In this document: in pieces, positions 54,283 to 63,337 of the stretch
Numbering within the stretch: position 1 is the stretch's first letter
How the letters are laid out: every line of letters begins with the position of its first letter
Origin: B1SED10-75 sp964636865
GTDB lineage: Bacteria > Bacillota > Dethiobacteria > DTU022 > PWGO01
DNA length: 64,000 nucleotides
Direction of reading: 5' to 3'
Assembly (NCBI GenBank): GCA_964636865.1
Contig: CAZWVJ010000006.1
Location: 28,765-92,764 of the forward strand
Notes under the pieces: model-generated
Seen by the model: only the letters and a program-made list of their open reading frames with translations
Database searches by the model: none
Told to the model about the DNA's origin: nothing
Position numbers and translations under genes: made by a program

Positions 54283-55266
54283 TCACCCGGGAAGAAGTCG
54301 ATACATCGCTGCAGCTGCTCTCCGGATAACCTCCACCTTTCGCGAACGTAGAGGCATCCGGGGGTATGCGCCGGAAACTACTTCCAACCACTTTTCCGGA
54401 TTAGATGCATTAAGTATTCCTTCCAGGCTAAATATAGCAATGTCTTGGACGCCTGCTTCCAGGGCAGCTTCAATATCCGGAAGCATTTCTTCCGGATATT
54501 GATAATAAGGCTCATTTCCCAATTTTCCGGTGGAAGTCAGCCCCACCGAAACAGCAGCCCGTTTTCCCAATACAGCCTTTATATTCAAGCAAAGCAAATA
54601 AAGATACCAGCGCGCATCTCCGAGGCTAATAAATTCCCGGGACATCCCCGTAATCAAAGTATTGTACTGCATAAAAGAAATAACATCCCAATTTACAGGG
54701 CTTAAAGGGGTTTCCAGGTAATCCTGTAATTTCACCGATCCTTTCATAATATCGATTTCCAGCAGAGGAATGGCGGGGACAATAGTTTGGCACCCTTGCA
54801 TCATAATATAATCTTGCAAATCTCGATATGTTTCAACTGCCCGATTAAAGCGCTCCCGGTTTCTGTTAGAATTGAAAATTTGCCACATCTTGCCGGCTTT
54901 TTGTAACCCCTCAGCACTGCTGATCTCTGTGTGTTGATAATAAGGGGGTTCCAAATCTACTGCCAGCCAAGGAATTTTCACCCCTTCTTTATCCGCCCAT
55001 TTAAAAATCTCTTTTACATAAGACGCAAACTCTTCGCAGTTTCTTTCGTTGGGCCAGTAACCTTGCTCATCGCTCATAGTCGGCCATAAGGCAGGTTCAA
55101 GTCCTGCGTCCCTATATTTTCTCATAAGCTTTGCATAATCTTTCCCCAAATTACCGCGGGAAACAGCAATGCAGGGATTTACTCCATAATGCTGCAGTAG
55201 ATATACTACTTCCGACTTGATTAACTCACCCGGGGGAAGAAATTCCGCCCACGCCCTCAAGATCAT
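54283..55266 (-). CDS. Hypothetical protein, possible TIM-barrel glycosidase-like fold
   Basis: A 327-aa protein I do not recognise. It has no signal peptide or membrane helix. Alternating strand/helix text and the motifs WLAVDLEPPYYQH (acidic residues ending a strand), NWDVISFMQYN and AVSVGLTSTGKLGNEPYYQYPEEM recall the barrel of glycoside hydrolases in the GH18/GH25 range, where such acidic residues are catalytic. The function remains unknown. It stands alone between the metal island and the wall-polymer cluster. Confidence 0.65.
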   Translation of the reverse strand: MILRAWAEFLPPGELIKSEVVYLLQHYGVNPCIAVSRGNLGKDYAKLMRKYRDAGLEPALWPTMSDEQGYWPNERNCEEFASYVKEIFKWADKEGVKIPWLAVDLEPPYYQHTEISSAEGLQKAGKMWQIFNSNRNRERFNRAVETYRDLQDYIMMQGCQTIVPAIPLLEIDIMKGSVKLQDYLETPLSPVNWDVISFMQYNTLITGMSREFISLGDARWYLYLLCLNIKAVLGKRAAVSVGLTSTGKLGNEPYYQYPEEMLPDIEAALEAGVQDIAIFSLEGILNASNPEKWLEVVSGAYPRMPLRSRKVEVIRRAAAAMYRLLPG

Positions 55267-55833
55267 GCTTCATTTTCTCCATTCCTACTAGGATAAGTTT
55301 TAATAAGTTTTAATTTTTTGTATTTGATTATTATATTTGAATATTAACGCAATATTTTTACATAATATTTATTGGAAAACCGGGATTTATAAATCATTTT
55401 AAAGTAATTCGAGTAATTGCAAATAATATCCTGCCGGGCTTACTCGCATAACTTTAACCAGGTTTTCCCCTTTAACCGGATTCAAGTAGGGAAAAAGTGC
55501 TCAAAAAAAGCATTAAAAAGTCATTAATAATACATAATATTTGGGTGTGTATAATTTTAATCAATAAACAGGAATAGTAAATGAAAAGAGATCTCCGGCG
55601 GCTATTTAAACCGTACTCCCCGTAAAAAGCCTGAAGAGGGCTCAAAAGTTTCTTCAAGCACTACGGATAGTCCTGCTATTACTGCAGGAATTTTGACTTA
55701 ATTGACAACACCGGTTTTTAATTTTAAAATATAGTGGCACCGATAATTAGAAGTAAGAATATGTAAGCTTTTACTTATAAATCTAAAACAGAAATAAGAA
55801 AATTTACACTCTACTCTAAAGGAAGTGAAGGAA
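55267..55833. other. 567-bp intergenic region
   Basis: Contains a small hairpin (TCCTGC 55671-55676 / GCAGGA 55684-55689) and the promoter at 55703-55730. The rest (about 400 bp) is AT-rich. A 61-codon minus-strand frame (55472-55657) has no ribosome site or familiar motif. Confidence 0.45.
55703..55730 (+). promoter_or_regulatory. Promoter of the GerMN lipoprotein gene
   Basis: TTGACA, 16-bp spacer, TAAAAT, about 100 bp before the start codon. Confidence 0.6.
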
Positions 55834-56466
55834 ATGTATCTTAAGAAATGTACGAAAACAAAATTATTCTTTATTTCTTTAATTACCGTCTTTTTTCTTT
55901 TTACCGTATGCACCGGCTGTGATGAGAATGATATAAGTGATGAATTTGCTCACGATAGTAATGAATTTACCCATGATACCGAAGATGAAGAACCTATTAT
56001 TCAGTTTGATGAAGAAGATGAGTTAACTTTAACTGTAAAGGTTTTTTTCGGAGATAAAGAAGCAATAGAAGCAGACAAACCGGATGAATATGAATATGTG
56101 AGCCCGGTTTACCGCCGCATACCTTTTACTCCCGATATCGACAAAGCCATGCACAAAACCGTAGAAAGCCTCATTGAAGGCCCAAAATCGGAAGAAGAGA
56201 ACAAAGTAGCTATAATATCCGACAAAGCAAAAGTTCTTGACATTAAGCGAGAAGATAATACCGTTATTATTAATTTTTCTGAAGAAGTTTTAACAGATGC
56301 CCCTACCGATAACAGTCAAAGAGGCACTACTTTTCAGGAATCCATAGTATTCACCTTAACCCAATTTCCCACTGTTGATAATGTACTTGTAGAAGTGGAA
56401 GGTGAACCCTGGAATCAAGAGGGACGTTCAGTATGGGAAGATCCTCTTAGTCGAGATAGTTTCTAG
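55834..56466 (+). CDS. GerMN-domain lipoprotein
   Basis: A 210-aa lipoprotein. The signal peptide ends FTVCTGC. An acidic linker with three DE/H-rich blocks (about 24-55) leads to a GerMN domain (about 60-185: LTVKVFFGDKEA, HKTVESLIEGPKSEE, NTVIINFSEEV, QESIVFTLTQFPTVDNVLVEVEGE). The domain is known from the sporulation/germination protein GerM; the exact function is uncertain. The ATG at 55834 has AAAGGA ten bases upstream; an in-frame GTG at 55825 is too close to it. Confidence 0.82.
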   Translation: MYLKKCTKTKLFFISLITVFFLFTVCTGCDENDISDEFAHDSNEFTHDTEDEEPIIQFDEEDELTLTVKVFFGDKEAIEADKPDEYEYVSPVYRRIPFTPDIDKAMHKTVESLIEGPKSEEENKVAIISDKAKVLDIKREDNTVIINFSEEVLTDAPTDNSQRGTTFQESIVFTLTQFPTVDNVLVEVEGEPWNQEGRSVWEDPLSRDSF

Positions 56467-56598
56467 ATTTCATAATAATTATAGATCGTCATTCATTTTT
56501 GTTTGATGCCATGTAACATTTTTTATAAGTTATTTTTCACGAAAAAATATTTACATAATAGCAAGCCAGCGGGATAGATACCGGGAGTTTTCCGAAAG

Positions 56599-57321
56599 TT
56601 AATATACCTCCCCTCCAGGTGAATAATCCGGCCAATTTACCATTTGGTCGGGTTTTTGGTGTACCACAGCTCCGTCTTCCCGCCAAAAGTCCCAGTTTTC
56701 TTGAGAAATTTTCCAATTACCATAACGAAACTGCAAGTATTCATCCCATTTCTCAGGAATAAATACCTCAAAATTTTCATCATAAATAATATGATCAAAA
56801 AAATGCGCTGGTATCCACCAGGTAGCCACCACGCGCCGTACATTCCAAGGCCACCTGCTAATATCTGTAGTGACAAGCTTATTACGAACCCTCCGGCGTA
56901 CACCGTTAAACAAAAAGTATATATACTGACTTCCCCGAAAAGAAAAAGGATTGCCAATTGCTTTACTGGCAGGGCACCAGGCCCAATCTCCATACCTCCG
57001 AAAAAACATTATATGCACAGGTATTTTATGCGGATGTAAAAAACGGTATTGATAAACCAATCCTTTGTAACACCAAATTGTAACATTATACCCTTCAGAT
57101 TTAAAAACAGGTAAAATGTCATATAATATTTTTTCATTCTCAATCCACATTTGAATATCTATATCTTTTTCATTGTCAAATAATTTTCCTTCCCGCATCA
57201 ATGCCAAAAGAACTCCACTATCTATACTATAAGGAACCTCATAATTATTTAATATTTGGGTAAATGAAAGATATTCAACGTTTTTTTTCTGTTTGTTCCT
57301 GTTCATAAGCAGCTTATTCAT
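56599..57321 (-). CDS. LicD-like nucleotidyltransferase-fold protein (first)
   Basis: About 240 aa. The motif LALMREGKLFDNEKDIDIQMW near residues 36-56 is the LicD/FKRP nucleotidyltransferase-like signature, with DxD acting as metal ligand. The Trp-rich second half ends in FRYGNW, also typical. LicD-type enzymes add phosphocholine or other alditol-phosphates to wall polymers or glycans. The donor here is unknown. Unlike the other two LicD-like proteins it lacks a helical-repeat N-terminus. The ATG at 57321 has AGGAG 11 bases upstream; a TTG at 57348 is upstream in frame. Confidence 0.75.
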   Translation of the reverse strand: MNKLLMNRNKQKKNVEYLSFTQILNNYEVPYSIDSGVLLALMREGKLFDNEKDIDIQMWIENEKILYDILPVFKSEGYNVTIWCYKGLVYQYRFLHPHKIPVHIMFFRRYGDWAWCPASKAIGNPFSFRGSQYIYFLFNGVRRRVRNKLVTTDISRWPWNVRRVVATWWIPAHFFDHIIYDENFEVFIPEKWDEYLQFRYGNWKISQENWDFWREDGAVVHQKPDQMVNWPDYSPGGEVY

Positions 57322-57348
57322 AAAAGAGGTAACTCCTAACTCTTTCAA

Positions 57349-57660
57349 AATTTAATTATGATATTTTAAACAAAAGAAGTTTAAAATTGACTCATCTATA
57401 TATTATAATAAATTATAACTATTAGTAAAAATTAATTTAGTTATTTGGCAACTGAACATTTTGTATCCGGACAAAGTTAATCACAATCTGCAACATATTT
57501 CAATATTGAGTAATATAATGATTTAAGGAAAAATAGACATGATAGGGTAAGTTTTAGGAGAACATTGGCAAGCTAAAATATTCCGTAATTCTTAAAATAA
57601 CGGAGATAATTAAATATATTTTTCAAAAAAATGGGATAGGAGGGCTAACTAAACACCCAA
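57349..57660. other. 312-bp divergent gap
   Basis: AT-rich region between the first LicD-like gene and the large glycosyltransferase gene. AGGAGGG at about 57639-57644 is the only ribosome site seen. No clear promoter hexamers or RNA. Confidence 0.4.
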
Positions 57661-60084
57661 ATGAAAGAAATAAAAAAAGCGGAAAAAAGAATCAATTCCC
57701 TGCAGTATAAATTAATGAATTTGGGATTTACCTCCCGTGCTCCTTCAGATCTAAAAAAAATAATTGAAAACACTTACAGTCAATATGAAAAAAGGTTAGC
57801 TGCAAGATTGCTCACCCTATGGTACAGCGGCCTACGCTCAGAAGAAGGAGCCAGGAAATGCCTGGAAATTCTTCCTCTGGCATTAGATGGAGAAACCGAT
57901 TCTGAAATTAGGTGGAAAACAGCAATCATGGAGGCCGAATGCCTGGAAGTGCTAAAAAATACCGATCAGGCTAAAATGGTTATTAGCCGGGAGCTTGCCA
58001 CCCATGAAAACGCTAACTTGTACCTGGCCGCTGCAAACCTTGAACCTTCCATATTCAAGCGCATAGAGTGGATAAACAAAGCCCTGGCCCTTTATGAACT
58101 CTCTCCTATTACCTGTAAACCTTCTAAAGAAATAGATGCTTTTGATTGTTTACACCCAGAGTACTTTCAAACAAATATGCCTAAAATAAAAATGGATGAA
58201 ACCACACCCAAAGTATCAGTAATTCTCCCTGTTTATAATGCGCAAAGAATAATAAAAACTGCATTAAACTCCCTGCTTTCTCAAACCTGGGGCAATTTAG
58301 AAATTCTGGTGGTAGATGATGGCAGTGATGATGCCACTTCCCAAATAGTAGAAGATCATTCTAACCATGACTCCAGAATAAATTTAATAGAAAATAAAGA
58401 AAACAAAGGACCATATGTGGCAAGAAACACTGCTCTTAGTTTAGCCACGGGTGATTTGGTTTGCTGCCATGATGCCGATGATTGGTCTCATCCCCAAATG
58501 ATAGAAAAACAAGTTTTGCATTTGATGCAAAATCCTGATGTTATGGCCAATACTTCTCAACAAGCGCGAGTAAGCCCTGAATTAAAATTTCATAGGCGTT
58601 ATAGATATGGTTATTACGTGCTTAATAATTTACCTTCATTTATGTTCCGGCGCAAACCAATAATGGAAGCCCTCGGATACTGGGACAGTATTCGATTTAG
58701 CGCTGATTCAGAACTCATGCGCCGCATTAAAAAAGTATTTGGCAAAAATACGGTAGTAAATTTGCATACAGGGCCTCTTTGTTTCCAACGCCAGCACGAA
58801 AGTTCTCTCACAGGTAATAAATATTTTGGAGCAGAATATTACTACTTTGGGGCAAGAAAGGAATATTACGAAGCTCAGCTTTATCATCACAAGCATGCGC
58901 CTTCACTTAATTATGAGTTTCCCCAGTTTGAACGCCCCTTTCCCGTCCCCGAACCCATGTGGCCAATCCGCGAAATAAGCAATTCTAAAAAACGGCATTT
59001 TGATATAGTTTACGCAGCTGACTTTCGTGTTTCCGATAGTAATACCAGAAGTATAGAAGAAGAAATTAAAGCCCAGAAAAACAAAGGCCTGCGGACCGGC
59101 CTGATTCAAATGGCCCGTTACCACATTAAACCCCAAAAACATATTGCCCCTTTAATAAGAGAATTGATTGACGGGGATAAGGTACAGATCCTGGTTTACG
59201 GTGAAGAAATTACCTGCGAACTATTATTTATATACGGACCAACCGTTCTTCAGGAATGGCAGAAATATATACCCCGGATAGAAGCAAAAAAAATCCACGT
59301 TATTGCAGACAAACCTCCGGCAGCATCAAAAAACAACTTAAACAAACCGGTTAAAACAGGTTATATTTTTAACCACTGCCAACAGCAGCTACAAGACTAT
59401 TTTAGCAATAATGGCATCTGGCACCCAATAAGTCCTTTAATAAGAAAAGCTTTACTTAAAAAACCTGAGGATTTTAATTCGGCAAGTTTAAGTGATAAAG
59501 ATTGGCTGCCCGTTATTGATGTAAACCGGTGGCAGCGCGAATCCACTAAATGGCGCGGGGAAAAAATAATTATTGGCAGGTATTCCCAAAATCAAAAAAA
59601 CAAATGGCCTGCTGACCCGGAAACTTTGCTTAAAGTTTATCCTGAAGACGACCAGTATGAAATCCATATTCTGGGAGGAGTTAAGGTGCCCAGGCGCATC
59701 CTGGGAGGTAAATTACCTGCAAACTGGCATGTTTTTAAATCAGGGAAAATATTGCCTGAAGATTTTTTGGCCAACCTGGATATTTTTGTATATTATCCTC
59801 ATCCCCAAAAGGCCTTTACCACGGGAAGGGCTATTTTAGAAGCCATGGCTTCAGGTGTGCCTGTGATATGCCCGCCGCTTTTTTGTGAGTTATTTGGTGA
59901 TGCCCCCATTTACGCAGAACCTTCAGAAGTCAAAATGTATATTGATTGGCTGTCAAACGATAGCTCAGCCTATGAAGCTAGAACAGCCAGGGCAAAACAA
60001 TTTGTGCAAGATCATTTTAACCCGAACAAACATCTTTCAAGATTACACTGCCTGCAAAAGGGTAATTCTTTATTTCATAAATAA
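57661..60084 (+). CDS. Large glycosyltransferase: helical repeats, GT2 domain, GT4-like domain
   Basis: 807 aa. Residues 1 to about 175 form a helix-rich, TPR-like array. A GT2 domain follows (about 182-400: KVSVILPVYNA, VVDDGSDDATS, NKGPYVARN, CCHDADDWSHP, CFQRQHESSL). The C-terminal part (about 440-790) has GT4-like features such as RAILEAMASGVPVICPP with the conserved Glu. It could add two different sugars to one polymer. The start is the ATG at 57661, with AGGAGGG unusually far (16 bases) upstream and a stop codon between, so no alternative exists. Confidence 0.85.
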   Translation: MKEIKKAEKRINSLQYKLMNLGFTSRAPSDLKKIIENTYSQYEKRLAARLLTLWYSGLRSEEGARKCLEILPLALDGETDSEIRWKTAIMEAECLEVLKNTDQAKMVISRELATHENANLYLAAANLEPSIFKRIEWINKALALYELSPITCKPSKEIDAFDCLHPEYFQTNMPKIKMDETTPKVSVILPVYNAQRIIKTALNSLLSQTWGNLEILVVDDGSDDATSQIVEDHSNHDSRINLIENKENKGPYVARNTALSLATGDLVCCHDADDWSHPQMIEKQVLHLMQNPDVMANTSQQARVSPELKFHRRYRYGYYVLNNLPSFMFRRKPIMEALGYWDSIRFSADSELMRRIKKVFGKNTVVNLHTGPLCFQRQHESSLTGNKYFGAEYYYFGARKEYYEAQLYHHKHAPSLNYEFPQFERPFPVPEPMWPIREISNSKKRHFDIVYAADFRVSDSNTRSIEEEIKAQKNKGLRTGLIQMARYHIKPQKHIAPLIRELIDGDKVQILVYGEEITCELLFIYGPTVLQEWQKYIPRIEAKKIHVIADKPPAASKNNLNKPVKTGYIFNHCQQQLQDYFSNNGIWHPISPLIRKALLKKPEDFNSASLSDKDWLPVIDVNRWQRESTKWRGEKIIIGRYSQNQKNKWPADPETLLKVYPEDDQYEIHILGGVKVPRRILGGKLPANWHVFKSGKILPEDFLANLDIFVYYPHPQKAFTTGRAILEAMASGVPVICPPLFCELFGDAPIYAEPSEVKMYIDWLSNDSSAYEARTARAKQFVQDHFNPNKHLSRLHCLQKGNSLFHK

Positions 60085-60139
60085 ACCAAAAATAATTATA
60101 TTTCTTTTATTTACAATGAAAAGATTATAATCACTTTAT

Positions 60140-61291
60140 TTAAAGACGCTGCAGCCATTCTGTTTCTCCAAGATCATATAGCAGGGAAATATAGCGTTTT
60201 TCCATGTGTTGTTTATTTTTAACAATTGAGTTGAGCAATGAAAAATATAACAAGGCATCAAAGTATTCTTTATCGGTAACTTCTACATTGGGAGCATCAA
60301 TTCGGGGATCAAAATAGGGATCAGGCACTTCCCAAGGGCCGTAGTTCTCTTCGAGATATAGTTCGGGATTGTCAGGGATCCATTGTTCCGCCCCTAAAAA
60401 ATTAGTTTTTTTCAAATTGAAAGGCGTATTCCACCAGCGGGTGGCTGTGCCGTCATGCCAGAGCACCTCTCCTTCCCTATAGTGAGGGAATATATCTATG
60501 GCTACCTTGTTGGAGTGAGTTATTCTTAGCCTGTCGCTGTTAAAGTCAATACGCCTGACGCTAAAATTTTCTTCTCCTCTAAACAACTCTTCCAGATTGT
60601 GGGGAACTTCTTCTGCAAACACACCCACATCAATGTCTTTATCCCAACTAATAATACCTCCATCCCGCAAAAAACCCAGGAGTGTGCCGCTAATTAAAAA
60701 GGACTTTACTTCAAACTCTTCCAGCAATTCATTCAAATCTCTTAAAGCCTGGGGAGCGCGGTTAATAAAAGAATCATATTCCTCTTTTTTCTTATCACTA
60801 CTGGCCGGAAGTATATTTTGCAAACGCTGTTTATTTCCTGAAAAGAATTTCTTTTGCTTTCTCCTCTTTTTAGCGGCAAATAAAATGGCCATCCTTAAAA
60901 TCACCTTAGCTTCCTCATACTCCCCGGCTACGCAAGCTGCTCTTGCCACCGCTCTTAGAAGAGAAAGTCTTTTCCGGCATGATTTGGGGCTATCCAACCA
61001 CAATCTTCTTATGCGCTGGTAATCTGCAGGAGTTTTCATTAAAGCAACCAACTCCCACCAAAGCTTGGCTTTTTTCCATCCTCCCTCACGAATTTTATTT
61101 TCCAAAATTTGCTCGGCAACCTCAAAATCTCCCTGCGACTGAGCCTGATGAACTTGATCCAACACTATTTCCATGTCATCAATGTCAGACATGCTCTCCT
61201 CTGTGCCGGAACCCAGATTTCCTGTTGATGTTTTTAAAGGTTGCTCGTTTTCTTTTAGCCGGCTTTTATGAGCACTGCCGTTTTGTTTCAT
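60140..61291 (-). CDS. LicD-like protein with N-terminal helical repeats (second)
   Basis: 383 aa. A low-complexity N-terminus (about 1-35) precedes a helix-rich, TPR-like region (about 38-150: AQSQGDFEVAEQILENKIRE, AGEYEEAKVILRMAILFA). The LicD-like domain (about 180-350) has FLISGTLLGFLRDGGIISWD then DIDVGVF, IDIFPHYREG and EENYGPWEVPD. It presumably decorates a wall polymer with a phosphate-linked group. It converges with the large glycosyltransferase gene (55-bp gap) and lies 47 bp from the third LicD-like gene. Confidence 0.8.
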   Translation of the reverse strand: MKQNGSAHKSRLKENEQPLKTSTGNLGSGTEESMSDIDDMEIVLDQVHQAQSQGDFEVAEQILENKIREGGWKKAKLWWELVALMKTPADYQRIRRLWLDSPKSCRKRLSLLRAVARAACVAGEYEEAKVILRMAILFAAKKRRKQKKFFSGNKQRLQNILPASSDKKKEEYDSFINRAPQALRDLNELLEEFEVKSFLISGTLLGFLRDGGIISWDKDIDVGVFAEEVPHNLEELFRGEENFSVRRIDFNSDRLRITHSNKVAIDIFPHYREGEVLWHDGTATRWWNTPFNLKKTNFLGAEQWIPDNPELYLEENYGPWEVPDPYFDPRIDAPNVEVTDKEYFDALLYFSLLNSIVKNKQHMEKRYISLLYDLGETEWLQRL

Positions 61292-61338
61292 TGCTTCCCC
61301 CTATATCTTTTTTTTAAAAATAATTAGCAACATTATCA

Positions 61339-62727
61339 TTAATTATTTTCAGACAATAATCTACCTATTAATTCTTTCCCGGCTGATGTTTCTTCAAGAA
61401 TATCTTTCGCTTTCCATAAATTTTGGCGGGCACCATCCATTTTATCAGCTCGAATTTTTTTATATGCTTCCCTAACCAGATAATAAGTTAAATATTCAGG
61501 CCATATCACTTCCGTATTATCACTAAGAAAAGCATCAAATTCTTCATCGGGGGTTCTCCAATCACCGTAATTTTCCGTAAGGTACTTATCTGACGGATGG
61601 GGTATTTGTATTTTCAAACCATTAACGTCTACAGTTTTTAAAGAAAAAGGACTATTTCTCCAACGGACAAATACACCGTCATGCCAAAAATAATCTTTTT
61701 CCCGGTAAAACCTAAATAAATCTACACTTATACCTGACCTATGGACAAGAGATATTTTGGGGTTAGAGGGATGTGGAATATCATGCCTAAATCTAGGATT
61801 ATAATTAAATATTTCGATAAGCTTTTCTTTGTCCCAATGATCTTCCCATACTCCTACATCAATGTCATAATCATGATCCAGGGGTTTTCCGTCACGCACA
61901 ATCCCCAGTGATGTTCCGGCGCAAAGGAAAAATGGGATGTGATGCTTTTGAAACGCTTCACTTAAATCTGAAATAACTTCCAGAGTATTTTTACCTGCCA
62001 ACTGCTTATTTTTAAAGGGTTTATTTATGCCTAATTCTTCAAGTTCCAGTAATATCGCCCGGGCATATAGGTCAACTGCTATATCAAAACGGCATGCCCT
62101 TGATGCTGCATTAGCCAGGGGACGGACAGCACGGGCCAATTTATAAGGATCCTCAGAGTTCCTTTCCTGCCATATCTGAAGGATTTTATCTAGCTGCGCC
62201 TCACTGGTACAGTTTTTACACACCGCCCACAAAACCGGTGATGAATTAGGAAATCTTCTTAGTGATTGCAACGCCGCTTCATCAGTATGTTCCGGCCCGA
62301 AAATAGTATATCTCAAATTAATTGCCCTGGCAGCAGTCGAAGAAAACTGGGGAGCTATAAAATTTGCGCGGAGGGCGTAAAATAGAGCAGTTTCCTTATT
62401 GCCACGAAAAGTTTGGTATTCCGACATTCTGGAGAAAAAAAAGTGCATTTCAGGATACTTGGCCATGTTTGAAGTAAGAAGCTCTTCCAGCATTTCATCA
62501 TATGAGGCAGCAAAAGCTGCTTTCTCGGCTATCTTCGTCGCTGCATATGTTTTAAAAGTAACCTGCCCTGTTTCTGCCAAATGCTCACATAATTCTTCAG
62601 GGGAAGAATTAGCTTGCAAGTAATTTAAAAAAGCGTATTCCTTTAAAGCAGAAGAAGGCAAAACAAGATGTAAAGGAACCGTGGCAACTATTTTCCTGGC
62701 TGATTTTTCAATTTCCGCTCTCTTCAA
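61339..62727 (-). CDS. LicD-like protein with N-terminal helical repeats (third)
   Basis: 462 aa. A helix-rich, TPR-like N-terminus (about 30-240) precedes a LicD-like domain (about 255-420) with FLCAGTSLGIVRDGKPLDHDY then DIDVGVW, SVDLFRFYREKDYFWHDG and TENYGDWRTPDEEF. The catalytic block parallels that of the neighbouring LicD-like protein but the two are diverged. The start is TTG; GAGGA lies 12 bases upstream, a weak site, and no better in-frame start is visible. Confidence 0.8.
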   Translation of the reverse strand: MKRAEIEKSARKIVATVPLHLVLPSSALKEYAFLNYLQANSSPEELCEHLAETGQVTFKTYAATKIAEKAAFAASYDEMLEELLTSNMAKYPEMHFFFSRMSEYQTFRGNKETALFYALRANFIAPQFSSTAARAINLRYTIFGPEHTDEAALQSLRRFPNSSPVLWAVCKNCTSEAQLDKILQIWQERNSEDPYKLARAVRPLANAASRACRFDIAVDLYARAILLELEELGINKPFKNKQLAGKNTLEVISDLSEAFQKHHIPFFLCAGTSLGIVRDGKPLDHDYDIDVGVWEDHWDKEKLIEIFNYNPRFRHDIPHPSNPKISLVHRSGISVDLFRFYREKDYFWHDGVFVRWRNSPFSLKTVDVNGLKIQIPHPSDKYLTENYGDWRTPDEEFDAFLSDNTEVIWPEYLTYYLVREAYKKIRADKMDGARQNLWKAKDILEETSAGKELIGRLLSENN

Positions 62728-62783
62728 AACATAAACACATCCTCAACATTTCCAAATAATTATATGTAACCTAAATTAACAAT

Positions 62784-63182
62784 TTAACCCTCTGAATCCA
62801 TGATTATTTTTTTTCTTTCACTGGTAGATACTCCGGGAGTTCTTTCCAGATAAGTTACCTGACAATAATCCTTCAAAAAATCAAACTTGCCCAACCAATC
62901 GTCTCCCATAACAAAAATATCCGCCTTGTATTTTTTAATATCCTCTACTTTCTGTTCCCACGATTCTTCAGGAAAAACTTCATTTACTACTTTTAAAGCT
63001 GATACAATAGCAGCCCTTTCTTCATAAGATTGCACACAAATCTTGCTTTTTTCCCGCCAGTTAAATTCATCTGTAGAAATGCCCACTAACAAGTAATCAC
63101 CTAACGCCGCTGCTCTTTCAAGTAAACGCAAATGACCAAGATGAAACAGATCAAAAGTACCATAGGTTATAACCTTAATCAT
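62784..63182 (-). CDS. tagD: Glycerol-3-phosphate cytidylyltransferase TagD
   Basis: Makes CDP-glycerol for wall teichoic acid. 132 aa, normal length. Motifs: TYGTFDLFHLGHLRLLE (HxGH), VMGDDWLGKFD and STSERKK (the ISTT/ISTS loop). GGGAGG lies five bases before the ATG at 63182; the open frame continues upstream but is not needed. A related cytidylyltransferase for another alditol phosphate is the alternative. It precedes the LicD-like genes on the same strand. Confidence 0.9.
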   Translation of the reverse strand: MIKVITYGTFDLFHLGHLRLLERAAALGDYLLVGISTDEFNWREKSKICVQSYEERAAIVSALKVVNEVFPEESWEQKVEDIKKYKADIFVMGDDWLGKFDFLKDYCQVTYLERTPGVSTSERKKIIMDSEG

Positions 63183-63337
63183 TTTAACCTCCCATATCTT
63201 TTCCATTTCTAAATTACTTTAGCATTATAAAGGTTTATCTTCAAAAAATATTTACAAAAAATATTTAAATAATAAATATGAAGTTATTTTAACCAATTAC
63301 AATTAATAATGTCAACATATCTGAAATAATAGGAATT

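Noticed and set aside
55472..55657. 61-codon minus-strand frame in the 567-bp gap
   Set aside because: No ribosome site, no motif, composition like the surrounding AT-rich DNA.
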